A DNA stretch of 64,000 bases from Hypericibacter sp049323455 (GTDB taxonomy: Bacteria; Pseudomonadota; Alphaproteobacteria; Dongiales; Dongiaceae), in assembly GCA_049323455.1 (NCBI GenBank), contig JBMONF010000065.1, forward strand, positions 62,001 to 126,000, given 5' to 3'. The notes beneath the pieces are model-generated. The model did no database searches. It was not told the DNA's origin and worked only from the letters and a program-made list of their open reading frames with translations. Shown piece after piece: positions 1 to 7,754 of the stretch. A program made the position numbers and the translations under genes. Position 1 is the stretch's first letter. Each line of letters starts with the position of its first letter.

Positions 1-1097
1 CGCCGGACTTCCACCAGTGCCCGCGCGAGATCGCGTTCTGCACCGCCACGGTCTGCGGCGTGGACATGGTGCATGCGCCCGACGTGACGAAGGACCCGCG
101 CTTCAATCACCTTCCCTTCGTCACGGGCGAGCCCCATTTCAGGTTCTACTGCGGCGTTCCGCTCATCACGCCCGAAGGCTATGCGCTGGGGACGCTGTGC
201 GTGATGGACTTCCAGACGCGCGAGCTCACCATCGAGCAGCAGGACGCGTTGCGGCGCCTGGCGCATCTGCTCGTGACCCAGCTCGAGATGCGCCGCCAGC
301 TGGTCGGGCTCGACCAGACGCTCAGGGAGCTCGACAGGGCAAGGCACGACATCGCGACCGAGAAGGCCCGCGCCGAAGGGCTGCTGGCCAACATCCTGCC
401 GCAGCCGATCGCCGAGGAGCTGAAGCGCAATGGCAAGGTCGAGCCGCGCTACTTTCCGTCGGCCGCGATCCTGTTCGCCGACTTCAAGGACTTTTCCCTG
501 TTCGCGGAGCGCTGGGAGCCGGCCGCGGTCATCGGCCTGCTCGACCAGTATTATTCGAGCTTCGATGCCGCGGTCGCCAGGCACGGCCTGCAGAAGCTGA
601 AGACGGTCGGCGACGCCTATATCGCGGTCGCGGGCCTGCCGGCGCCCAAGCGGCTCGACGAAATCGATGCCTGCCTCGCAGCGCTGGAAATACAACATGG
701 GGTCGCGCTCATCAGGGCGCAGCGGGAGAGATTGCGCCTGCCGACGCTGGAGCCGCGGATCGGGATTCACGCAGGTCCTGTCATTGCCGGCGTCGTCGGC
801 AGGCAGCGCTTCACCTACGACGTCTGGGGCGATGCGGTGAATGCGGCGGCGCTCATGGAGGCCAACGGCGTTGCGGGCCGCATCAATGTTTCGGGCACGG
901 TCGCCGGGCGCGTGCGCACGCTCTTCGAGATGGAGCCGCGCGGCGAGGTCGCCGCCAAGCACGAGCGCCGGCTCGAGATGTTCTTCCTCAACCGCATCAA
1001 GCCGGAGCTGGCGGCGGACGCGGAGGGTCGAGCGCCGAACGACCGGTTCGCCGCGGAGCGCAGCCGTCTGTTGACCGGCTATGCCGGGCCGGGCTGA
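1..1097 (+). CDS. GAF-domain class III adenylate/guanylate cyclase (5' end outside window)
   Basis: The reading frame is open from the first complete codon at base 3, so the start lies upstream of the window. The first ~95 visible residues are the end of a GAF sensor domain (FYCGVPL, GTLCVMD). A charged helical linker follows, then a class III cyclase domain from about base 447 that would make cAMP or cGMP. The two metal-binding aspartates are visible in ILFADFKDFS and VGDAYIAV. The nucleotide-binding strand reads WGDAVNAAALME. In the family the segment after the Asn normally reads NxxxR, the Arg stabilising the transition state; here the codon is ctc (Leu). Domain identity is secure, catalytic activity is uncertain. 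The signal sensed by the GAF domain is unknown. Confidence 0.9.
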   Translation, partial: PDFHQCPREIAFCTATVCGVDMVHAPDVTKDPRFNHLPFVTGEPHFRFYCGVPLITPEGYALGTLCVMDFQTRELTIEQQDALRRLAHLLVTQLEMRRQLVGLDQTLRELDRARHDIATEKARAEGLLANILPQPIAEELKRNGKVEPRYFPSAAILFADFKDFSLFAERWEPAAVIGLLDQYYSSFDAAVARHGLQKLKTVGDAYIAVAGLPAPKRLDEIDACLAALEIQHGVALIRAQRERLRLPTLEPRIGIHAGPVIAGVVGRQRFTYDVWGDAVNAAALMEANGVAGRINVSGTVAGRVRTLFEMEPRGEVAAKHERRLEMFFLNRIKPELAADAEGRAPNDRFAAERSRLLTGYAGPG

Positions 1098-1186
1098 GCG
1101 GCGGCGCGGCACACCCGACTGCTTCGCTCGCCACGCTTTCAGCAGGTGCCGGGCGCAAGGGCAGAGGGGGGTGAGAAGAAAATTGA

Positions 1187-1221
1187 CCCTCTCCCCTTGC
1201 GGGAGGGGGAAGGGGGAGGGT
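1187..1221. repeat. GC-rich palindromic repeat (CCCTCTCCCC type)
   Basis: The tract has a CCCTCTCCCC arm, the short loop TTGC, and a GGGAGGGGGA arm. The same CTCTCCCC/GGGGAGAG theme recurs at 3112-3263, 10226-10432, 16290-16342 and 55146-55310, always outside genes, so it is a dispersed family and not a unique terminator. Confidence 0.55.
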
Positions 1222-1350
1222 CCGAACCGGATAGATGGTTGGCAATTTGGACCGGATAGATCGTTGACAGGTTTCCTGTTCGGCAAGGGGGGAAGGTTAA
1301 CGGCGCTCCGCCCTAGTACCAGGAATCGCAGAAGCCTATTACGTGCTGCC

Positions 1351-1415
1351 GGCCCTCATGCTTCGACAAGCTCAGCATGAGGGCCTCGTCCTGAGCCTGT
1401 CGAAGGATGAGGCCC
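1351..1415. repeat. Double-hairpin REP-like element
   Basis: Two adjacent imperfect palindromes are visible. The first has perfect 12-base arms at 1351-1362 and 1374-1385. The second pairs 1383-1392 with 1405-1414 with one mismatch. A further inverted pair, CTTCGACAAGCTCAG at 1361-1375 and its near complement at 1391-1405, links them. This is the architecture of a REP/BIME unit. It sits in the convergent gap between two genes. Confidence 0.6.
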
Positions 1416-1441
1416 GACTCACGCTTTTATGATAGCGAGTG

Positions 1442-3109
1442 CTAATTCCGTCCGCTCAAGAGCCCCCGCGCGATCACCTGGGCCTGGATCTCGGCGGCAC
1501 CCTCGAAGATGTTGAGGATGCGCGCGTCGCAGAGCACGCGGCTGATCGCATATTCCTGCGCGTAGCCGTTGCCGCCATGGATCTGCAGCGCGTTGTCGGC
1601 ATTGCCCCAGGCCACGCGCGCGGCCAGGAGCTTCGCCATGCCGGCCTCGATGTCGCAGCGCCGCTCGCTGTCCTTCTCGCGCGCGGCGAACCAGGTGAGC
1701 TGGCGCGCGAGCATGGTCTCGACCGCCATCCAGGCGAGCTTCACGCCCACGCGCGGGAACTCGAGGATCGGCTTGCCGAACTGGATGCGGCCCCTGGCAT
1801 AGTCGAGCCCCAGTTCCATCGCTGATTGCGCCACGCCGACCGCGCGCGCTGCGGTCTGGACGCGCGCGGATTCGAAGGTCGCCATGAGCTGCTTGAAGCC
1901 CTGCCCCTCGACGCCGCCGAGGAGGTTCTCGGCCTCGACCGCGAAGCCGTCGAAACCGAGCTCGTACTCCTTCATGCCGCGATAGCCCAGCACCGGGATC
2001 TCGCCGCCCGTCATGCCTTCGGCCGGGAAGGGGTTCTCGTCGGTGCCGCGCGGCTTCTCGGCCAGGAACATGGAGAGCCCGCGCCAGTCGCTGCTCCTAG
2101 GGTCGGTGCGCGCCAGGAGCGTCATCAGGTCCGAGCGCGCCGCGTGCGTGATCCAGGTCTTGTTGCCGGTGATGCGATAGAGATCGCCATCGCGCACGGC
2201 GCGGGTCTTGAGCGAGCCCAGGTCGGAGCCGGTGCCGGGCTCGGTGAAGACGGCGGTGGGCAGGATCTCGCCCGAGGCGAGCCTGGGCAGCCATTTCCGC
2301 TTCTGCGCCTCGGTGCCGCCGAGCCGGATCAGCTCCGCCGCGATCTCGGAGCGCGTGCCGAGCGAGCCCAAGCCGATATAGCCGCGGCTGAGCTCCTCGG
2401 TCACGACGCACATGGCGAGCTTGCCGAGGCCGGCGCCGCCGAATTCCTCGGGGATGGTGAGGCCGAAGACGCCGAGGCCCGCCAGCTCCTCGACCACCGT
2501 CAAGGGGATCAGCTCGTCCTTCAGATGCCAGCGATGCGCGTCCTCGCGGTGGTCCTCGGCCACGCGGCGGAACTGCGCGCGGGTCATCTCCAGGATCTCG
2601 TCGTCGAGCGCCGCCTCGCCGAAATCGTGATCGGCGATGAGGGCCGCCAGCCGCTCCTTGGCCGAAGATTTATTGGCGCGGATCAGGGTCGCCACCGCGG
2701 GCTCGGAGGCGAGCGCCGCCGCTCCCGCCTCGAGCCCCAGATCCTGCGGCCGCGCGATCTCGACTTGCGACAGCGCGATGCCGCCCGCCATCTGCGCCAG
2801 ATATTCGCCGAAGCCGATCTGCAGGATCAGCGCCTCGCGCTCGGCCAATCGGCCCGAATTCTCCAGCCGCTCGGCCCAGGCCAGTGCCTGGCGCAGCGCC
2901 TCGGCATAGGTCGCATACCAGGCGAGCGCGTGGGCCGCGAACTGCTGCCGGTCGAGAGCGGCGGCATCGACGCGCCCGCCGGGGGCGAGATCGCGCCCCA
3001 GCGCGATCCGCGCCTCGTCCACCAGCCGCTCGGCGGCGGCCAAAGCCTGGCGGCAGGTCCGGGTCAGGTCGGGGAGGAGCAAGGAGGATCTCCGGTCTGT
3101 ACCATGCAA
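1442..3109 (-). CDS. mcd: Methylsuccinyl-CoA dehydrogenase (acyl-CoA dehydrogenase family)
   Basis: This FAD enzyme oxidises (2S)-methylsuccinyl-CoA to mesaconyl-CoA in the ethylmalonyl-CoA pathway. At about 555 residues it is much longer than ordinary ~380-residue acyl-CoA dehydrogenases, as is typical of Mcd. The extra N-terminal domain (about residues 1-150) includes GRVDAAALDRQQFAAHALAWY. The family core follows, with FTEPGTGSDLGSLKT in the FAD/substrate region and IFEGAAEIQAQVIARGLL near the C-terminus. It lies directly downstream of crotonyl-CoA carboxylase/reductase on the same strand. The start is uncertain: the frame opens with TTG at 3109, inside the end of a repeat, while TTG at 3082 has a GGAG at good spacing. 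No in-frame ATG serves. Confidence 0.88.
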   Translation of the reverse strand: MHGTDRRSSLLLPDLTRTCRQALAAAERLVDEARIALGRDLAPGGRVDAAALDRQQFAAHALAWYATYAEALRQALAWAERLENSGRLAEREALILQIGFGEYLAQMAGGIALSQVEIARPQDLGLEAGAAALASEPAVATLIRANKSSAKERLAALIADHDFGEAALDDEILEMTRAQFRRVAEDHREDAHRWHLKDELIPLTVVEELAGLGVFGLTIPEEFGGAGLGKLAMCVVTEELSRGYIGLGSLGTRSEIAAELIRLGGTEAQKRKWLPRLASGEILPTAVFTEPGTGSDLGSLKTRAVRDGDLYRITGNKTWITHAARSDLMTLLARTDPRSSDWRGLSMFLAEKPRGTDENPFPAEGMTGGEIPVLGYRGMKEYELGFDGFAVEAENLLGGVEGQGFKQLMATFESARVQTAARAVGVAQSAMELGLDYARGRIQFGKPILEFPRVGVKLAWMAVETMLARQLTWFAAREKDSERRCDIEAGMAKLLAARVAWGNADNALQIHGGNGYAQEYAISRVLCDARILNIFEGAAEIQAQVIARGLLSGRN

Positions 3110-3111
3110 GA

Positions 3112-3263
3112 CCCCCTCACCCTCCCGCCCCCTGCGGGCTTCGCCCGCAGTCCTTACGATTTGCCGGCGAAGCCGGCTGGGGCCCTCCCTCTCCCCCTGA
3201 CGGGGGCGAGGGCATTTTCTCCCTCGCCCCGCGTAGCGGGGAGAGGGCCGGGGTGAGGGGCTC
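3112..3263. repeat. Dispersed GC-rich palindromic repeat between mcd and ccr
   Basis: Successive inverted segments are visible: CCTGCGGGCTTCGCCCGCAG, the CCTCTCCCCCTGACGGGGGCGAGGG type, and CCCTCGCCCCGCGTAGCGGGGAGAGGG with a flanking GGTGAGGGG. It fills nearly the whole gap between two genes of one pathway transcribed on the minus strand, so the transcript probably carries strong hairpins here. Confidence 0.6.
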
Positions 3264-3277
3264 TTGTCGTGTCTTCC

Positions 3278-4564
<1,287 letters not shown>

Positions 4565-4895
4565 CTCGACCACCCCTCCTTGCTATGTGCTCTCTCCATC
4601 GGGCGCACCCTGCTGGCTTCTTGTCCGGGCCCGCTGGCCGATGGCGCTGCGGCTGAAGGCTACCGGGTGTACCGGCTGGCTCCGTATTTTGCAATGCACA
4701 AATATGAGTAAAATTACGACATTCTGAGCTTGTTCGTCAGCTTGTTTCCTGCACGTGCACTATCATAGAATATTATTGCTTTCTGGCAGATTTTACGGCG
4801 CCGGGATGGCCCCGGACCAGGGCGTCACGGCGCAGTTGCAGCAAAGCCCCGGATGCCCGCTGGCCGCGAATTTCGGCGAGGAACGAAAGGAGATG
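4565..4895 (-). promoter_or_regulatory. ccrA upstream region with tentative promoter and TTTGCAA-type site
   Basis: No gene is visible. The 4680-4800 part is much richer in A and T than its surroundings. On the minus strand, CTGCCA at 4784-4789 and TATGAT at 4762-4767 are 16 bases apart and could be a sigma-70 promoter for ccrA. Between it and the start lies TTTTGCAATGCACAAAT (plus strand, 4687-4703), a near-palindrome. It resembles the TTTGCAA sites bound by ScfR-family regulators (PccR, RamB) of acyl-CoA metabolism. The promoter is inferred from sequence only, and the regulator assignment is speculative. Confidence 0.4.
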
Positions 4896-5798
4896 CTAGG
4901 GACCGCCCAACTTCCAGGTTCCGTCCTCCCGCGCCACCAGATAGCTGCTCCAGCCTTCGGCTTCCTTCAGCAGCACGGTGGCGCCGTTTTCGTAGACATA
5001 GACCTTGGCAAGCCGGCCATAGGCCGCGTCGGGCGACGCTCCGCCGGTGAGCACCATCTCCTTCAACTGCGCCAGGCCTCCCGGATCGAGCATGGCCAAG
5101 GCCGGATGGTCGCTGATCACAGCGGCCCTGATCGCCGCCGGGTCCGCGGCGGCGACGGCCTCGAGGAACCGCTTCAGGGCCTGGCCCGGCGCGCTCGCCT
5201 TGGCGGCTTCGCCTTCGAGCGTCTCGAGCAGCTTGGGTGCCGGCATGATCCGGGCCGTGAAGCTCACGTCGAAGGTGAAGCTCTTGGGGCCCGGCTGGTC
5301 GTCGAAACTCACCACCTCCATCGGCTGCCGGGTCCATGCGCGGGCCGTGACGATGCCGGCGGCGCCGTCCTCGGCGAAACCCTCCAGCGCCACCATCGGC
5401 GGGTCGCCGATCACGGTGAAGAACTGCGGCCGTTCGGCGTCGGGCACCAGCGTGCGCCCGCTGCGCACCGTGCGGGTTGCGGGATCGATCTCGAGCATGA
5501 GCCCGCGCATCTGGCCGGCGAAGGACAGCTCGACGGCGAGCGTGTAGCTGACGCGATGATTCTGCGGCATCGGCCGGTCCGTCAGGATCACGGTGATGGT
5601 GCGCGCCGGCCAGTCCGGATAGCGCATCTCCGGAATTTCGAGGATCTCGCGAGCGTAAACATGGGTCAGCGCGACCGATGCCCGGTCGAGCGTGAGCGTC
5701 CCTTCGGCGCGGCCGGGCTCGCCTGCGCCCGCCGCAGGGCAAAGCGGCACCGTCGCCGCCACAAGGGCGAGCGCAATGGCCGCGCATGAGATACGCAT
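4896..5798 (-). CDS. Secreted protein of unknown function
   Basis: The gene encodes about 300 residues. The ATG at 5798 is preceded by GGGAGGGACATTGCC and begins a clear Sec signal peptide (MRISCAAIALALVAATVPLC, then PAAGAG), so it was preferred to longer in-frame starts. The mature part has several strand-like segments (TLTLDRASVALTHVYA, HRVSYTLAVELSFAGQMRG) and then a helical region rich in Ala and Glu. A C-terminal EDGTWKLGG resembles SnoaL/NTF2-like or lumazine-binding folds, but this is weak. It probably acts in the periplasm. The flanking genes ccrA and metZ give no functional clue. I do not recognise the family. Confidence 0.7.
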   Translation of the reverse strand: MRISCAAIALALVAATVPLCPAAGAGEPGRAEGTLTLDRASVALTHVYAREILEIPEMRYPDWPARTITVILTDRPMPQNHRVSYTLAVELSFAGQMRGLMLEIDPATRTVRSGRTLVPDAERPQFFTVIGDPPMVALEGFAEDGAAGIVTARAWTRQPMEVVSFDDQPGPKSFTFDVSFTARIMPAPKLLETLEGEAAKASAPGQALKRFLEAVAAADPAAIRAAVISDHPALAMLDPGGLAQLKEMVLTGGASPDAAYGRLAKVYVYENGATVLLKEAEGWSSYLVAREDGTWKLGGP

Positions 5799-6042
5799 GG
5801 CAATGTCCCTCCCGTTCCCTCCGCCGGAGACGGCCGCTCGGCGGCGGCCTTTGCGGCGACGGGTCCCACCGCCATCAGCATGCCCGGCCTCGGCCCCGAG
5901 GGCGAGCACCGAGCGGAATGCGCTGCTCTTCCGTGGCCGCTGTCGTGCCCATGCCGGACTGCCCGGCAGGCTGTTAACGCCTTCGCGGGGATTGACTTTG
6001 CCGGCCGGCCGCTCATACTTTTCCGCGATCTCGCGCGAGAGC

Positions 6043-6102
6043 GCGGGGTCCGTGGCGATTTGCGCCGGCTTGCGGCCACGTAAAACATGCAGCTAAAAGG
6101 CC
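6043..6102 (+). ncRNA. SAM-II riboswitch (metA-type leader)
   Basis: The element matches the SAM-II aptamer by eye. A perfect P1 stem pairs CGTGGC (6051-6056) with GCCACG (6075-6080). Inside the loop are GATTT (6057-6061) and the CGGCTTGC segment. Downstream come the conserved A-rich joint TAAAACATGC (6081-6090) and AGCTAAAAGG (6091-6100), which form the pseudoknot side. SAM-II elements in alphaproteobacteria precede methionine-biosynthesis genes, and this one precedes metZ. It should bind S-adenosylmethionine and lower metZ expression. Confidence 0.88.
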
Positions 6103-6114
6103 CAGGGACGCTTG

Positions 6115-6145
6115 AACCTCGGCCTTTCCGGTCGAGGTTTTTTTT
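6115..6145 (+). terminator. Intrinsic terminator (attenuator) in the metZ leader
   Basis: AACCTCG at 6115-6121 pairs perfectly with CGAGGTT at 6133-6139 and is followed by an unbroken run of eight T ending at 6145. It lies 12 bases after the riboswitch and 35 bases before the metZ start, so it can act as the expression platform. SAM binding would favour premature termination. Confidence 0.85.
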
Positions 6146-6180
6146 GGCCGGAGCGATCCGGCCGGGGAAGCGAGACGTCC

Positions 6181-7482
6181 ATGGCGAAACCGTCGCGCGG
6201 CAAGGGCCGCTCCCAATCCATTCCGGCAAAGGCCCGGGCCGTCACGACCGCAAAGCGGTCGGCGTCCATCGGCAAGCCTCCCGCAAGCAAACCTGCTTCC
6301 GACGGGCCGGCGAGCTGGCACCCCGACACCCGCATGATCCATGGCGGGGTGTTGCGCTCCGAGTTCAAGGAGACGGCCGAGGCCATCTACATGACCTCAG
6401 GCTTCGTCTACAGCTCGGCCGAGGAGGCCGAGGCCGCCTTCGCCAACACGCGGCCCCGCTTCGTCTATTCGCGCTTCTCCAACCCGACCGTGCAGATGTT
6501 CGAGAGCCGCATGGCGCTGCTCGAGGGGGCCGAGGCCGCGCGCGCGACCGCGAGCGGCATGGCGGCGGTGTTCGCGAGCCTCGCCTGCCAGCTCAAGGCT
6601 GGCGACCGCGTCGTGGCGTCGGACGCGCTCTTCGGCTCCTGCCAGTTCATCCTGGTCGAGATCCTGCCGAAGTACGGCATCGAGACCGTGCTGGTCGATG
6701 GCCGCGACCTCGCGGCCTGGCGAAAGGCCTTGTCGAAACCGGCCGCGGCCGTGTTCCTGGAGACGCCGTCGAACCCAGGGCTTCGCATCGTCGATCTCGC
6801 GGCCGTGACGAGCCTCGCGCACGAGGCCGGCGCTTGCGTCGTCGTCGACAACGTGTTCGCCACGCCGTTGCTGCAGAAGCCGCTCGAGTTCGGCGCCGAC
6901 GTGGTGGTCTATTCCGCCACCAAGCATATCGACGGGCAAGGCCGCAGCCTCGGCGGCGTGGTGCTGGGCAGGGCCGCCTTCGTCAACGACAAGCTGCAGC
7001 CCTTCTTACGCCATACCGGCCCGGCGCTCTCGCCGATGAATGCCTGGCTGCTGCTCAAGGGGCTGGAGACGCTGGACTTGCGGCTCGAGCGCCAATGCAA
7101 GACCGCCCGCCGCCTCGCCGAATTTCTGGAGCGCCATCCCAAGATCGAGACGGCGCTCTATCCGGGGCTCGAGAGCCATCCTCAACACAAGCTGGCGATG
7201 GCGCAGATGTCGGCCGGCGGCAGCCTGGTCAGTTTCGATCTCAGGGGCGGCAAGGCCGGCGCCTTCCGCTTCCTCAACGCGCTCAAGCTGATCCTGATCT
7301 CGAACAATCTGGGCGATTCCAAGAGCCTCGTCACGCACCCGGCGACCACGACGCATCAGCGCCTCAGCGCGCAAGCCCGCGCGCAGCAGGGCATCGGCGA
7401 CGGGCTGGTGCGGCTCTCGGTCGGGCTCGAGGCGCCCGAGGATCTCGAGGCCGATCTGGCGCAGGCGCTGGAGGCGGTCTAG
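6181..7482 (+). CDS. metZ: O-succinylhomoserine sulfhydrylase
   Basis: This PLP enzyme of the Cys/Met metabolism family makes homocysteine from O-succinylhomoserine and sulfide, a late step of methionine synthesis. The ATG at 6181 gives 433 residues; it follows the attenuator, whereas an upstream in-frame ATG at 6112 lies inside the leader hairpin. After a basic, low-complexity 40-residue N-terminus come the landmarks WHPDTRMIHGG, FVYSRFSNPTVQMFE and ATASGMAAVF. The PLP-binding lysine is in SATKHIDGQGR. The C-terminal VRLSVGLEAPEDLEADL is typical. Met-gamma-lyase or cystathionine synthase would be the alternatives, but the SAM-II control favours MetZ. Confidence 0.93.
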   Translation: MAKPSRGKGRSQSIPAKARAVTTAKRSASIGKPPASKPASDGPASWHPDTRMIHGGVLRSEFKETAEAIYMTSGFVYSSAEEAEAAFANTRPRFVYSRFSNPTVQMFESRMALLEGAEAARATASGMAAVFASLACQLKAGDRVVASDALFGSCQFILVEILPKYGIETVLVDGRDLAAWRKALSKPAAAVFLETPSNPGLRIVDLAAVTSLAHEAGACVVVDNVFATPLLQKPLEFGADVVVYSATKHIDGQGRSLGGVVLGRAAFVNDKLQPFLRHTGPALSPMNAWLLLKGLETLDLRLERQCKTARRLAEFLERHPKIETALYPGLESHPQHKLAMAQMSAGGSLVSFDLRGGKAGAFRFLNALKLILISNNLGDSKSLVTHPATTTHQRLSAQARAQQGIGDGLVRLSVGLEAPEDLEADLAQALEAV

Positions 7483-7550
7483 CGGCGGGCCCGATAGGCT
7501 CGTCAAACTCGACCAGGACCGTGTTGCGGCAAGGGCGCGCTCCATTCAGT

Positions 7551-7650
7551 CATCCTCGCGCAAGCGAGGATCCATGGATCGGCGCCTCGCTTGCGGTGGC
7601 CTTGGGCCCCGGATCGCGTCGCTGATGCGACGCTTGTCCGGGGCGACAAC
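7551..7650. repeat. Dispersed palindromic repeat (tcatcC..GCGAGGATCCA type)
   Basis: ATCCTCGCGCAAGCGAGGAT forms a strong hairpin followed by CCATGGATC. A second half reads CCCCGGATCGCG and CTTGTCCGGGGCGACAA. The overall plan, a hairpin beginning with TCATC and ending with a second palindrome closed by GGCGAC, is shared with copies near 23366, 27987, 41603, 54843, 58951 and 61008. Confidence 0.6.
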
Positions 7651-7754
7651 AAATGGGCATGGCAATGACGCGGCGCGCGCCGCCTCTATTGCACCGCACA
7701 AAGGACTCGCCTTAAGGTCGTTCGCCCGAGGGACGAAGGGCGAGGCGAGGAGCC

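Larger units (their letters stand above)
1098..1441. other. Intergenic region with repeats, no gene
   Basis: This stretch separates the convergent cyclase and methylsuccinyl-CoA dehydrogenase genes. It holds a GC-rich palindromic tract around 1187-1221 and a double hairpin at 1351-1415. I see no open frame with a ribosome binding site and no T-tailed terminator. The repeats may serve as the transcription boundary. Confidence 0.6.
5799..6180. other. Divergent intergenic region with riboswitch and attenuator
   Basis: The region lies between a minus-strand secreted protein gene and plus-strand metZ. Its right half holds the SAM-II riboswitch and terminator annotated separately. A loose promoter for metZ could be TTGACT at 5993-5998 with CATACT at 6014-6019, with 15 bases between them. 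No gene is seen in the left half. Confidence 0.45.
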
